Of a stretch of DNA of 48,827 nt, positions 1 through 8,007 are shown in pieces (the stretch's first letter is position 1; each line of letters opens with the position of its first letter). The DNA is taken from the NCBI GenBank assembly GCA_001775395.1, contig MEWP01000167.1:1-48827 (forward strand), in the 5' to 3' direction. Origin of the DNA: a candidate division Zixibacteria bacterium RBG_16_53_22 (lineage in GTDB: Bacteria > Zixibacteria > MSB-5A5 > UBA10806). Both the position numbers and the translations under genes were made by a program. Under the pieces are notes generated by a model that did no database searches, was not told where the DNA came from, and was given only the letters and a program-made list of their open reading frames with translations.

Positions 1-244
1 GAACGACCATGTGGAGGTTCCCAGCACTATCGTATCGACAATTCGGGGTCTGGACATTCGTCGGGTTGGTCTTTATGAGCGTCGATGTCCACGGCCCATT
101 GTAGGGGTCGCTTGCCCACGCATGGTACATATCGGTCGTGTTTATCTGGTACATGACGTGCCATTTAGCTCCCACGCTATCATAGACGATGCCTCGGAGG
201 TAAGGGCCTCGAACCCCGGTGGCGATATTACCAACTTTCGTCAT
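1..244 (-). CDS. Partial propeller-like protein (3' end outside the window)
   Basis: The reading frame is open from an ATG at 244 to the window edge, giving 81 residues. Its start overlaps the stop of the upstream gene in an ATGA junction, the usual coupling in this genome. The visible part alternates short strands and turns, with a segment YHAWASDPYNGPWT that resembles one blade of sialidase or BNR-type beta-propellers found in virus attachment proteins. It is the last visible gene of the putative virion operon, so a receptor-binding or spike role is plausible. That is inference from composition and position; only one possible blade is visible. Confidence 0.7.
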   Translation of the reverse strand, partial: MTKVGNIATGVRGPYLRGIVYDSVGAKWHVMYQINTTDMYHAWASDPYNGPWTSTLIKTNPTNVQTPNCRYDSAGNLHMVV

Positions 245-792
245 GTAACCTCGACGTTCATGTAGAGCCACCCTGTCTTACATAGGGTCTCAATCGTGTT
301 TATGAGCATATAGAAGTTCGTCATCTGCTGAGGAGTGATGGCATCCAGCCTCGGGTCTGGAAGCATGGCGGTCAATTCGTCGGTCCACTGGAAAGCATGG
401 TCCTTCATGTTCTCCAAGAGGTTATATCGGGTCGGAGAAACATCGTCCATCTTGACCTCGACGACGCCGGTGTTTAGCAACTTCTCGAAGAAGTATGCGA
501 ACAAGGAGATGTCGAAATGGCCCCACGCAAAGAACGTCGCCATTTCGGGCTCTGGTACATAGTTATCTATGGCGTCCCTGATGGCCTGGTCCATGGTGAC
601 AGAACTGACACTGAACACGTCACCCATGTCCCATGTCCCGGTGAACGTGATGTTACCGGACTTGACGATATCGTCGATGACCTTGACGAGCTTGGTCAAT
701 GCCGGATATCCGCACCTTTCGAGACATTCCAAGAACTCATCCCATCCCGGTCCCTGGACTATCTCGAATGTGGTTGGTCTTATATTCACCAT
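241..792 (-). CDS. Hypothetical protein of the virion operon
   Basis: A 183-aa protein that I do not recognise. It begins MVNIRPTT after a good ribosome binding site (GAGGTGAGGAGG) and lies 10 bases after the 506-aa gene. It is mainly alpha-helical and mildly acidic, without a signal peptide or clear membrane segment. Two aromatic stretches, around FFAWGHFDISLFAYFF and YMLINTIETLCKTGWLYM, could form a helical packing core. Translation is coupled to the next gene by a 4-base overlap. Its place among structural genes suggests a virion or assembly role, but no motif proves it. Confidence 0.75.
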   Translation of the reverse strand: MVNIRPTTFEIVQGPGWDEFLECLERCGYPALTKLVKVIDDIVKSGNITFTGTWDMGDVFSVSSVTMDQAIRDAIDNYVPEPEMATFFAWGHFDISLFAYFFEKLLNTGVVEVKMDDVSPTRYNLLENMKDHAFQWTDELTAMLPDPRLDAITPQQMTNFYMLINTIETLCKTGWLYMNVEVT

Positions 793-802
793 CGGGGCCT
801 CC

Positions 803-2323
803 TCACCTCTGTGGCACGAAACGGCCTTCTACGACCGTTATCGGGGTCGCCACGTTGTTCCTTACAACGATGGCGATGTACTTGGCGAACATGGTCAGTG
901 GGTGGGCGAGGTTCCTCAACGATGTGTCCAGTCCTGCGCTCGGGGGGGCCGCTTGGAAGCCCGTCGGATTGGGATTGCCAGTTATGGCCCCGGCGGTGTC
1001 CGTGAATACGGTCGTCCCTCCGTAGTAGTAGATGACATCATCGTAGCTGTAGTACCAATCGACCGAAGCGTTGATGGATGTCACTCCGACATCAGGCTGG
1101 ATGGACATCTCCAAGTTCAGACCGAGATTCCAGAACGCCTCGACATCGAACCCCATGCTGTTGAGGTCTGCCGACGGGTCACCCGTGAACGGGACCGAAG
1201 CTGGTCCGGGGGCGGCGGGGTTCCCGACCTCGGGCGTCCCTTGGACAACGGGGCGAAGCATGAACACCTGTTTAGTGGTCGCCTGTATCCTGTTCGCCAT
1301 CGAGTTGACATCGAGAGCTTCGGCACCTACGGGAGATGTGGGGAGGGCTGTGCTTGATATAGGTTTTCCGTCCCCGGAGTAGGTCATCGCCTTTGTTTCT
1401 TTGACCTTCGTGAGTTGGACCCCGTATATCACCGCGTCGGCATCTGGGCACGTCACCTCGATTGACTTGACTGCCGCGAGCGTGAACTCCATATGGGCTT
1501 CCTGTCTGTCCCCTGTGACGAGACCTATGTCGGTGATGGTTTCGAGGACGTTACCCATTTGGTCGAATAGTATGACCGTTATGGGGTTCAGCGCAACGCC
1601 GGGAGCCCACACAACAAGAAGCTCGGAGCATTTTATAGGTGTCTTGAGTGTCAATGCCCCTGGCCCTGTTATCGTGACGCCTACGGTGTCGTCAAAGTCG
1701 AACAACCGTGGTATGTTCGCTGGGGTAAATATTCCAGACCCGCTCGTCAAATCGACCTCATCGACCACGACGATGCTCTTGTCCTGAACGAACAGGGGAT
1801 AGTCCGGGTCGTTCGTCACTGGGATGTCCTGTTCCTCGACATCTATGGCCTTCAGGATGGCGGTCTCTGTTATGGTCCCTGCGAGCCCGGTGTTATTGAG
1901 GGTGACTGACTTGGCGAGGATGGGGGCCGCAAATAGGCCACTGTCGTATCCCGTAGTAGCGACCTTAGCTGTGTCGATGGTTGTGACCGTCCCATCGACC
2001 CCAGTGACGGTGACGGTAAGTGTCGGGATGGAGCATATTGACCCGATGTGATTGATGAGTATGGGGTACTTGAAGTTGGTTATGAACGGACCCGTCCCTG
2101 AAATCGACCCCGTTGTCGCGTCCTTGTCGAGCGTCTTCGTTGGGTCTCCGACCCATGCTCCCATGACGAATGTGACCTCGGAATTAACAACTTGTTGGAG
2201 GAGCGTCGTGAACACAGGGGACGATGCCGATGCAACAATGGTCGCTGATATTCCAGAGGCCACGAGCTGTTCGAGTAGGGCCTCAGCGTATGTCTTCTGT
2301 CCTTGAAGAGGGGCTACTGACAT
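803..2323 (-). CDS. Large beta-rich putative virion surface protein
   Basis: A 506-aa protein rich in Thr, Val, Gly, Asp and Pro and predicted to be almost all beta, as in viral spikes and fibres. The first 60 residues are helical and resemble an assembly or attachment segment. Residues about 90-330 contain repeated Thr/Val strands such as PTLTVTVTGVDGTVTT. The C-terminal part has aromatic strands (WYYSYDDVIYYYGGT). It lacks a signal peptide and any membrane anchor. The start follows GGAGGCGGTGTGAG and lies directly after the stop of the 291-aa gene. A receptor-binding or spike protein is my best inference; a capsid protein cannot be excluded. Confidence 0.8.
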   Translation of the reverse strand: MSVAPLQGQKTYAEALLEQLVASGISATIVASASSPVFTTLLQQVVNSEVTFVMGAWVGDPTKTLDKDATTGSISGTGPFITNFKYPILINHIGSICSIPTLTVTVTGVDGTVTTIDTAKVATTGYDSGLFAAPILAKSVTLNNTGLAGTITETAILKAIDVEEQDIPVTNDPDYPLFVQDKSIVVVDEVDLTSGSGIFTPANIPRLFDFDDTVGVTITGPGALTLKTPIKCSELLVVWAPGVALNPITVILFDQMGNVLETITDIGLVTGDRQEAHMEFTLAAVKSIEVTCPDADAVIYGVQLTKVKETKAMTYSGDGKPISSTALPTSPVGAEALDVNSMANRIQATTKQVFMLRPVVQGTPEVGNPAAPGPASVPFTGDPSADLNSMGFDVEAFWNLGLNLEMSIQPDVGVTSINASVDWYYSYDDVIYYYGGTTVFTDTAGAITGNPNPTGFQAAPPSAGLDTSLRNLAHPLTMFAKYIAIVVRNNVATPITVVEGRFVPQR

Positions 2324-2324
2324 C

Positions 2325-3200
2325 TCACACCGCCTCCTGCGTTGTTATCTTGACCCGGAGCGTTGCCGCTGGCCCGAGGGCGGGGGGAGGGGCCAATCCC
2401 AATACCCCGAGGAGGACCCACAATCCTCCGCTCTTAAACCCTGCGTTCGTTGGCCTGGACCCCGCTATCAGCGAAGGCTCATCGTCGTGGTTGATGTAGA
2501 CGAGGTTCCGGGCGTTGATGCGGTCGAACACTATCCCTGCGACGGCGGCGGCGAACGGTCCTGCATTGAATAGGAGATTGTTGTAGTCGGTGATGAAACC
2601 CGTGGCACCTGCGAGGCTGTTGAGATATCCCCGCTCTCCTATCCAGATTAACGCGGTGACGCCCGCCATCGCTGCGGTCTGGATGACCTCGATGCGGGTG
2701 ACCTCTCCGACCGGGGGGACAGGGACGAATACGAGCTGATACCACCGGAGGGTCGCCGCGTCCCAGAACCAAACTGGGAGGAGGCCCACCACTGATGGGG
2801 GTATGTCCACGACCGCCTCTCGGACATCATTGAGGTTCAAGGACCCCTTGGAGGATTCTGCGATGGGTATCTGTATCTGCCGGAACCCGGCGATGATTTC
2901 CTGATGAATCTCGAAGTCCTCATCGTCTGTGCCGATGAACTTGGTGAGGTCGGTGAACCGGGCGACGAGGGCACGTCGCCCCGTCAGGGCCTCGGCGTCC
3001 TCTCTGGACTTGGCGATGATGAACGGAGCGAATGCCCCGTTAACCCGTTCGCCTCGTTCCCTCCTGCGAGATAGGACGTTATCGACCCGCTTCTGTTGGT
3101 TGTCCAAAAACCGGGTCTTCTCTTCCTGAAGCTCAGCGTAGTCCCGGCGGTTCTGTTCGGCTTGGTCGATGTCCTTTTCTAGCGGTGCCTTGTCTGGCAT
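2325..3200 (-). CDS. Hypothetical virion-operon protein with coiled-coil N-terminus
   Basis: A 291-aa protein. Residues about 5-50 are highly charged and heptad-like (EKDIDQAEQNRRDYAELQEEK), predicting a coiled coil. The remainder is a mixed, fairly hydrophobic domain with Ala/Gly-rich helices near residues 175-225 (VIQTAAMAGVTALIWIG, FAAAVAGIVF) and a hydrophobic stretch near the end (GGLWVLLGVLGLAP). It starts at ATG 3200 behind GGAGGGAAAGGG. It follows a 97-base gap containing a hairpin and precedes the large beta-rich protein. I do not recognise the family; a membrane-associated virion protein would fit. Confidence 0.75.
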   Translation of the reverse strand: MPDKAPLEKDIDQAEQNRRDYAELQEEKTRFLDNQQKRVDNVLSRRRERGERVNGAFAPFIIAKSREDAEALTGRRALVARFTDLTKFIGTDDEDFEIHQEIIAGFRQIQIPIAESSKGSLNLNDVREAVVDIPPSVVGLLPVWFWDAATLRWYQLVFVPVPPVGEVTRIEVIQTAAMAGVTALIWIGERGYLNSLAGATGFITDYNNLLFNAGPFAAAVAGIVFDRINARNLVYINHDDEPSLIAGSRPTNAGFKSGGLWVLLGVLGLAPPPALGPAATLRVKITTQEAV

Positions 3201-3243
3201 GTCCCTTTCCCTCCAACCGTGGTAGGTTTTACGGGGGTGCGGG

Positions 3244-3275
3244 ATAGAAGGGCGCAGTCATGCGGGTCCTTCTAT
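3244..3275 (-). terminator. Intergenic hairpin between virion genes
   Basis: ATAGAAGG at 3244-3251 pairs perfectly with CCTTCTAT at 3268-3275 around a 16-base loop. It lies in the gap between the 171-aa tail-anchored gene and the 291-aa gene. It could be a transcript processing or attenuation element. No U-tract follows, so a true terminator is not certain. Confidence 0.45.
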
Positions 3276-3297
3276 GCGATGTCCCCAATGATGAGCG

Positions 3298-3813
3298 TTA
3301 TTTCCGGGTCCCGGCGTAGATGCCGACACCAGATATGACAGCGATACCGATACCGACCCACACCCCGTTCGGGATAGGCTTGATAGATTGGTCGGTCATG
3401 AAGGTCTTGAACTTGTCCCATGCCGTAGGCTCGGTAACTACCTCGACGGACGGCTCGGTCGGAGTAGGAGGCGGGGGTGAAGGGGGAGCGATTGCATTAT
3501 CGGATTCTATCCACACGAGGAGGTCGGTTTCTTTGGTGAATGGTATTCTGGATGACGTTGCTCCCGGTGGTATCGTTATGCGCTTGGGCGACCCATTCGG
3601 CTTCATCGAGGGTCTTTCGAGCTCCTGTTCGACGATGATTAGGCCCTTCGCGGAAGGTTTGAAATTCACCCTGTTATAAACCTTTCCTGTCATCAATGGC
3701 CGGTCGGAAAGTTTGACCTTTCCGTCTTCTGTTAGCATGTGTGTCGTAGATTTTTCGTCGATGTAGTCAGTGGTGAGACTACCGAGTATCGAAAACCCCT
3801 TTGTCAGTGGCAT
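3298..3813 (-). CDS. C-terminally membrane-anchored virion protein (1 of 4)
   Basis: A 171-aa protein with a beta-rich N-terminal domain, a Pro-rich linker around residues 108-122 (APPSPPPPTPTEP), a short helix, and one C-terminal transmembrane segment (VWVGIGIAVISGVGIYAG) ending in the basic tail TRK. There is no signal peptide, so it is a tail-anchored type. It begins 6 bases after the stop of the next tail-anchored gene in the same operon. Such anchors fit a membrane-containing virion whose external domains project from the lipid layer. Family not recognised; the anchor is directly visible in the sequence. Confidence 0.75.
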   Translation of the reverse strand: MPLTKGFSILGSLTTDYIDEKSTTHMLTEDGKVKLSDRPLMTGKVYNRVNFKPSAKGLIIVEQELERPSMKPNGSPKRITIPPGATSSRIPFTKETDLLVWIESDNAIAPPSPPPPTPTEPSVEVVTEPTAWDKFKTFMTDQSIKPIPNGVWVGIGIAVISGVGIYAGTRK

Positions 3814-3819
3814 GTTCTA

Positions 3820-4452
3820 TCACTTCTTCTTCATGGCGACGGCGGCCCCGATACCGATAGCCGCGATTATACCTACGACGATGCCAATCGTCGGTAGGTT
3901 CATCCCAAATTCGAATTTCTTTGGAGTTGGAGCTATATATTCCTCGACTGGGAGGGGCGGGAGGGGCGGAGTTGGGGGAGGAACGACCTCTGGAGTATAG
4001 AACGTATCGAGCAAGAATACGGTGAAATGCCGTTCGAAACCGGCCTCGACTTCCGACGGTGGCATACCGGGGCTGATTGACCGTGTTTTACCAGCCTCGG
4101 TCTTCAGGTCTAGGTGGTCATCCTCGACGACTTTCCTGTTGGGGTCGAACTTTGTTTTGCGGACGCGGATTAACGAGCCTCTTGGACCGCCCAGTACTTT
4201 CAGTGATGCACTGGGGACCGTCTTGCTGCTCATGACACTGGCCGAACCGCCTTTGCCATCGACACCGCCCTTCGGGTCGAAACCGTACGAGCCCTTGATG
4301 TAGTCCTTTACGGTTTCTCCGGGGGCGATACCGCCGATGCTATCGAAACCGCCGAAGCCGACGGCGAGCTGGTCGAGAACGTCGTCGTCGAACGCTGCCG
4401 ACCCACCGTGGGCTCCCTCAATCCCGTTGATGAGCCTTCCTCCGAATGGCAT
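3820..4452 (-). CDS. C-terminally membrane-anchored virion protein (2 of 4)
   Basis: A 210-aa protein with a Gly/Asp-rich N-terminal half (about residues 1-90), a beta-rich centre, a Pro-rich linker near residues 155-170 (PPPTPPLPPLP), and a C-terminal membrane segment (IGIVVGIIAAIGIGAAVA) followed by MKKK. It shares the layout domain, Pro linker, anchor, basic tail with both neighbours, and its anchor closely resembles that of the 290-aa protein. It is probably a virion surface or vertex component held in an internal or outer membrane. The function is inferred from architecture and position only. Confidence 0.75.
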   Translation of the reverse strand: MPFGGRLINGIEGAHGGSAAFDDDVLDQLAVGFGGFDSIGGIAPGETVKDYIKGSYGFDPKGGVDGKGGSASVMSSKTVPSASLKVLGGPRGSLIRVRKTKFDPNRKVVEDDHLDLKTEAGKTRSISPGMPPSEVEAGFERHFTVFLLDTFYTPEVVPPPTPPLPPLPVEEYIAPTPKKFEFGMNLPTIGIVVGIIAAIGIGAAVAMKKK

Positions 4453-4480
4453 GATTTTACCCTCGATGATTGATGAGCGT

Positions 4481-5353
4481 TCACTTTTTCTTGGACAGGG
4501 CGATAGCCGCCCCGATGCCGACGATGGCGACGATGCCGACGACGATGCCCCCGATGACCATCGGGTTCTTGAAGTCGATGGCCGGGGGAGCTACGCCCTT
4601 CGTGGTCTCGACGAGCTTGATGTCGATGTCCTTCACGAGGTCGGCCTTCTGTGCGTCGGTCAGGGTCGTGTCCTTCAGTATCTTCTCCTTCTCCTTCCTG
4701 AGCCGGTCTTCCTCCGCGACCCTTGCGGCCTCCGCCTTCGCATCGGCTTCCCGCTTTGCGACCTCGGCCTCGTTGAGGGGCATGTCCTTGAGTGTGAAGA
4801 TGATGTCCACGTCTGAAGTATCACTTTCCTTCAACGTGACGAGCTTGGTCTCTCCCGGCTTGAGTATGAAGTCGGTGTGCTTCGTGGTCTTCCAGCTACC
4901 CCACTTGGAGTACGGCCCAGCAACGCGGTTCCGTGAATCTTCCTTCCAGTTGATAACGACGTTGTAGATGGAATCCTTCGGGTTCATGAACTCCACCTTG
5001 TCGCCGTTATGGAGAAGCGACACAGAGGTTGTGGTCATCCTGTCCAACCCCTTGCTGTTCGCCGTGTTGATGAATTGAGCTATGTTGGCGTCCTTAGCCA
5101 CCTCCCCCAAATCCGTGTCGAAGTCCCCATTGATGAGGCCCCCGACGTAACCTCGCCTGCGACCGCTCCAGTTGGTCCCAACGTGGCCGAACTGGGCGTT
5201 CATCTCTTTGGATACGCCGACCATCCTCCGGGCGGTCTGCTTGATGGACTGGATGCCGGGGAGCATCGTGTCTACGTATGGGGCGACCTCTGATAGATTC
5301 ATAAGCTCGCCCGCGTCCCTGATGGCCTTTCGTAGCTCATGGTCTCCGTACAT
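4481..5353 (-). CDS. C-terminally membrane-anchored virion protein (3 of 4)
   Basis: A 290-aa protein. The N-terminal 60 residues are helical, then comes a Gly/Asn-rich segment, and residues about 95-190 form a beta domain. A Lys/Glu/Ala-rich helical stalk follows (about residues 195-250; EAEVAKREADAKAEAARVAEE), which probably forms a coiled coil. The C-terminus is a membrane anchor (IGGIVVGIVAIVGIGAAIA) ending LSKKK. The ATG at 5353 follows GGTGAGGTA. The stalk between head and anchor suggests a spike-like or stalked surface protein. The family is not recognised. Confidence 0.78.
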   Translation of the reverse strand: MYGDHELRKAIRDAGELMNLSEVAPYVDTMLPGIQSIKQTARRMVGVSKEMNAQFGHVGTNWSGRRRGYVGGLINGDFDTDLGEVAKDANIAQFINTANSKGLDRMTTTSVSLLHNGDKVEFMNPKDSIYNVVINWKEDSRNRVAGPYSKWGSWKTTKHTDFILKPGETKLVTLKESDTSDVDIIFTLKDMPLNEAEVAKREADAKAEAARVAEEDRLRKEKEKILKDTTLTDAQKADLVKDIDIKLVETTKGVAPPAIDFKNPMVIGGIVVGIVAIVGIGAAIALSKKK

Positions 5354-5357
5354 TACC

Positions 5358-5543
5358 TCACCTTTTGACTGCGATGTAGGTTCCTATGACCCCGAGGACG
5401 GCACCTACGACCATCCCCAGACCGACGTGCATCACGTGTTCCTTTGCGATGATGGGGACATTCATCGGTTCGGATGTGGTATCCTCACCGATGGCTTCGA
5501 GGCCCCCGAGGAATATGATATCTGGATTGTTGACGGATGGCAA
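5358..5543 (-). CDS. Small tail-anchored protein with TTG start (4 of 4)
   Basis: A 61-aa protein whose last 25 residues form a membrane segment (LGMVVGAVLGVIGTYIA) ending VKR. The start is TTG at 5543, supported by the sequence AAGGTGAGGTAAG immediately upstream. This block also contains the TAA stop of the preceding gene, and the same block precedes the next gene. Its small size and single anchor resemble minor membrane proteins of virions with a lipid layer. No family is recognised. Confidence 0.65.
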   Translation of the reverse strand: MPSVNNPDIIFLGGLEAIGEDTTSEPMNVPIIAKEHVMHVGLGMVVGAVLGVIGTYIAVKR

Positions 5544-5544
5544 C

Positions 5545-6216
5545 TTACCTCACCTTGCCGAGTGTTGCTGCCCGGATAGCCAGACGGGATATCTTGGCTC
5601 CAGGAGGGGCCGATATCCGGGTCCACCGGACAACCCCTGCGCCTGCTGGACCAATGGCGACCGTATCGCAGAACGCCTTGAACTGGATGACATCTCCGTT
5701 CTTGGCCTTGACGGGAAACTCGCCGTTGTACTGGGTCCCGTGGCCTCGTGCCCTGTATGCGGAGCCATTGTTGATTTCATCGACCGTGGCCGAGAATGCT
5801 TTTCCGATGGTCTTCCTCTTGAACGGGTCCATGACCGTTATTTCGACCGGGAAGAACAATACCGGGGTGATGCCACCAGCACCGTCATCGGTCTGGAGGA
5901 AACCAACCATGTAGTACTCGCCCTTCATCGGGGGGAGAAGTATCATGGCACCTTCCGGGACGGTGTACTCGAATATGGGGGACATCTTCCCCGCCACCCC
6001 GTCTGTGAGGACCACGCCGGGAGTGGTATCGCTTATGGTGATGGGGAACATCCTGAATTGTTCTCCAGTCACCGGGTCAGTGTAATAAGAATCCTGTCTC
6101 TGGGCACCAACTATCTGTTTCCGTTCTTCCGACGCCCTCTTCAAAACTTCCAGTATATCATCTGCGTCTCGCTTTTGGGCCAGCGTTTGTGCCCTCACGT
6201 CCGGCATGTCCGGCAT
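5545..6216 (-). CDS. Paralogous beta-rich virion protein A (candidate capsid protein)
   Basis: A 223-aa protein, paralogous to the next upstream gene (6353-6970). Both share a helical N-terminal 45 residues, then YTDPVTGEQFRMFPITI / WTDPITQEVYRRYPVTI, a strand FEYTVPEG / FQYAVREG, GEYYMVGF / EQYIIGAI, and YNGEFPVKAKNGDVIQF / YNGEKEIRASGGDLVQL. After the helix the chain is beta-rich, consistent with a jelly-roll-like fold. Two related capsid proteins of about this size are typical of viruses with paired single-jelly-roll capsids and an internal membrane, such as sphaerolipoviruses; that link is inference. ATG 6216 is preferred over GTG 6225 because GGTGA precedes it at suitable distance. Confidence 0.8.
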   Translation of the reverse strand: MPDMPDVRAQTLAQKRDADDILEVLKRASEERKQIVGAQRQDSYYTDPVTGEQFRMFPITISDTTPGVVLTDGVAGKMSPIFEYTVPEGAMILLPPMKGEYYMVGFLQTDDGAGGITPVLFFPVEITVMDPFKRKTIGKAFSATVDEINNGSAYRARGHGTQYNGEFPVKAKNGDVIQFKAFCDTVAIGPAGAGVVRWTRISAPPGAKISRLAIRAATLGKVR

Positions 6217-6242
6217 GTGCGTCACCGGGATGGAGGAAGGGT

Positions 6243-6295
6243 CCCCCTATTGCGGGGGAAAGTACAACCGCCGCCCCCCTTCCGAGAGGCGGCGG
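6243..6295 (-). terminator. Two strong hairpins between the paralogous virion genes
   Basis: CCCCC at 6243-6247 pairs with GGGGG at 6254-6258, and CCGCCGCC at 6268-6275 pairs with GGCGGCGG at 6288-6295. Both lie in the 127-base gap between the two paralogous genes. They may act as a partial terminator or RNA-processing site that sets the ratio of the two proteins. This role is inferred. Confidence 0.5.
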
Positions 6296-6352
6296 AGGCG
6301 TTCGAATGCTCGCGCTAGGCAACCGAAGACGATTCGGCGCGTCCTTGTGGGC

Positions 6353-6970
6353 TTATCCCTGTCTCTGTCGGGTCAACTGGAAGACCCTGAAAGAGAACTG
6401 GGAGTTGGCTACCACGAGGATTGTGCCACCTGCCGGGGTCGTTATCCTGAGCTGCACGAGGTCGCCACCGGAAGCCCGTATCTCCTTCTCCCCGTTGTAG
6501 AGGAGAGGGTGACCGTTCTGCCGGTATGTGTTGCTGTCGTTGATGTCCCTCGTCGTCCCGACCCAGATGGTGCCACGGTAGTCGCGCTCGAATGTGTCCC
6601 AGCACTCCATGACGGCCTCGTAGTCCTGTATCGGTAGCGGTACGACATCGTAGATTGCCCCGATGATGTACTGCTCCGGGTATCCGGGTAGGAACTGAAG
6701 CTCCACCCCCTCCCGAACCGCGTACTGGAATACCACGGTCTTCTGGCCCGCGACGTTTATCACTAACGTCGAGCCGGTCGTGTACTTCGTTATGGTGACC
6801 GGGTATCGCCGATAGACCTCCTGAGTGATGGGGTCCGTCCAGAGCTGGTCGGATATCTGCTGAGCGACCACCGCCTTCTTGGCGAGTGCGCCGTTCCCCA
6901 AGGCGGATTCCAACTTCTGATTGGCTGCCTTGTAGGTCTCCAACTGTGCCCTTATTGTCTGCTGCGGCAT
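6353..6970 (-). CDS. Paralogous beta-rich virion protein B (candidate capsid protein)
   Basis: A 205-aa protein paralogous to the 223-aa protein next to it. The N-terminal 45 residues are a Gln/Ala-rich helix (QLETYKAANQKLESALG); the rest is strand-rich with conserved DPIT, FQYAVREG and YNGEKEI motifs shared with its partner. It begins with ATG after GGAGGGAGAAAATAAA, one of the best ribosome binding sites in the window, suggesting high expression. With its paralogue and the tail-anchored proteins it forms the core of the putative virion operon. A capsid role is inferred, not shown. Confidence 0.8.
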   Translation of the reverse strand: MPQQTIRAQLETYKAANQKLESALGNGALAKKAVVAQQISDQLWTDPITQEVYRRYPVTITKYTTGSTLVINVAGQKTVVFQYAVREGVELQFLPGYPEQYIIGAIYDVVPLPIQDYEAVMECWDTFERDYRGTIWVGTTRDINDSNTYRQNGHPLLYNGEKEIRASGGDLVQLRITTPAGGTILVVANSQFSFRVFQLTRQRQG

Positions 6971-6991
6971 TTTATTTTCTCCCTCCTTGAG

Positions 6992-7009
6992 GCGGGGACT
7001 GGACCCCGC
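6992..7009 (-). terminator. Intergenic hairpin upstream of virion protein B
   Basis: GCGGGG at 6992-6997 pairs with CCCCGC at 7004-7009 across a 6-base loop. It lies in the 113-base gap between the 271-aa gene and the 205-aa gene. It is probably an RNA stability or processing element in the virion operon; no U-tract is present. Confidence 0.45.
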
Positions 7010-7083
7010 TAGATTATGTCTCCCTTCTTATGAAGGTGGACTGTGATTCAGGGGATGCCCTGTTCCTATGGTCCTCCGGGTCC

Positions 7084-7899
7084 CTATTTCATCAGGGACC
7101 CAGAGAACCCGATGTCGGATGGCTGCGACACGAGCTTCGAGAGCTCGCCGTATCTGGCCTTCTCACGGGCGAGCTCCTGTTCGAGCATTGTGTCCGTGAT
7201 GCCGTCCGTGCCTTCCATCCCGTCTATGCCGAGGTCGGCAAGCTCGGGGGTCGCGCCAGTCTCCCTGGTCGGCATGGTCTCCTTGGTCCCCTTGATGAGG
7301 TCAGCGAGCCCAGACAGGCCGATGAGGGCCATACCCGCTTCGGATGCTGCCGGGGCGGGGGCTTCCGCCGGGGCCTCCTTCTTCTGGACGGCCTTGACGC
7401 CCATGATGGCGTACTTGATGGCGGTGATGCCGAGGTCGAGCCCTGTCAACAGGGTCCCACCTATCCAGAATGCCTTTCCAACGTCGGCCATTCCGGTCGC
7501 CTTGTGAGCGACCCACGGATAGACCTTGAGGCCGAAGAACCCTTCCGTCGTGAGCCTCACGATGTCCCTGACCGGGCCGTATGCCGGTTTGGTCGTGTCG
7601 GCCTTGGCCGCCTTTGCGACCTCATCGGTGAGGAGCATGAAACCCGCACCCGTCCCGCCCGTCGCGAAGAACGAGAATATGCCGGATGACAGGCTCCAGA
7701 TGGTGAGCTTCGGCATCGACTCGTACTGGGCCGTCGATGGCATCTTGGGAAGCTTCGGGTTTGTGACGAGCTTCCTCATGGCGGTCACCTTCTTGGCGAC
7801 CCACACCTTCTTCGTTCCTTTCTTCGTGCGGAAGAGGGGTCGGTGCGTCTTGGGGTTCGGCTCTGCAAGAACAATATCGCGCTCGCTGATTTCTGGCAT
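7084..7899 (-). CDS. Hydrophobic putative virion protein, first gene of the operon
   Basis: A 271-aa protein. The N-terminal 50 residues are Lys/Arg/Pro-rich. The middle has hydrophobic or amphipathic segments near residues 68-90 (IWSLSSGIFSFFATGGTGAGFML), 140-165 (AFWIGGTLLTGLDLGITAIKYAIMG) and 187-200. A Glu/Ala/Pro linker (EAPAEAPAPAA) and an acidic helical C-terminus follow. It is the promoter-proximal gene of the minus-strand structural operon. A membrane-associated virion protein is likely. I do not recognise the family. Confidence 0.75.
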   Translation of the reverse strand: MPEISERDIVLAEPNPKTHRPLFRTKKGTKKVWVAKKVTAMRKLVTNPKLPKMPSTAQYESMPKLTIWSLSSGIFSFFATGGTGAGFMLLTDEVAKAAKADTTKPAYGPVRDIVRLTTEGFFGLKVYPWVAHKATGMADVGKAFWIGGTLLTGLDLGITAIKYAIMGVKAVQKKEAPAEAPAPAASEAGMALIGLSGLADLIKGTKETMPTRETGATPELADLGIDGMEGTDGITDTMLEQELAREKARYGELSKLVSQPSDIGFSGSLMK

Positions 7900-7943
7900 G
7901 ATGGCATCCCTCGATAATTTAGAGGCAATACTTCAAGGGACAA

Positions 7944-7957
7944 TTATATATATATAC
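7944..7957. promoter_or_regulatory. Divergent TATA region between the virion operon and the AT-hook gene
   Basis: A run of alternating TA, TTATATATATATAC, sits between start codons at 7899 (minus) and 8008 (plus). Its near-symmetry could supply TATA boxes in both directions, with transcription starting about 25 bases to either side. Confidence 0.6.
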
Positions 7958-8007
7958 CACAAACACCATACATACCATGATACCCACCATAGAGGCGATG
8001 ACAACCC

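Noticed and set aside
569-1357. Plus-strand frame of 262 codons across the left virion genes
   Set aside because: It is opposite the 506-aa and 183-aa genes, which have good ribosome binding sites and natural composition. The plus frame has neither.
5386-6318. Plus-strand frame of 310 codons
   Set aside because: It lies opposite three well-supported minus-strand genes and crosses the hairpins at 6243-6295. It is a GC-driven shadow.
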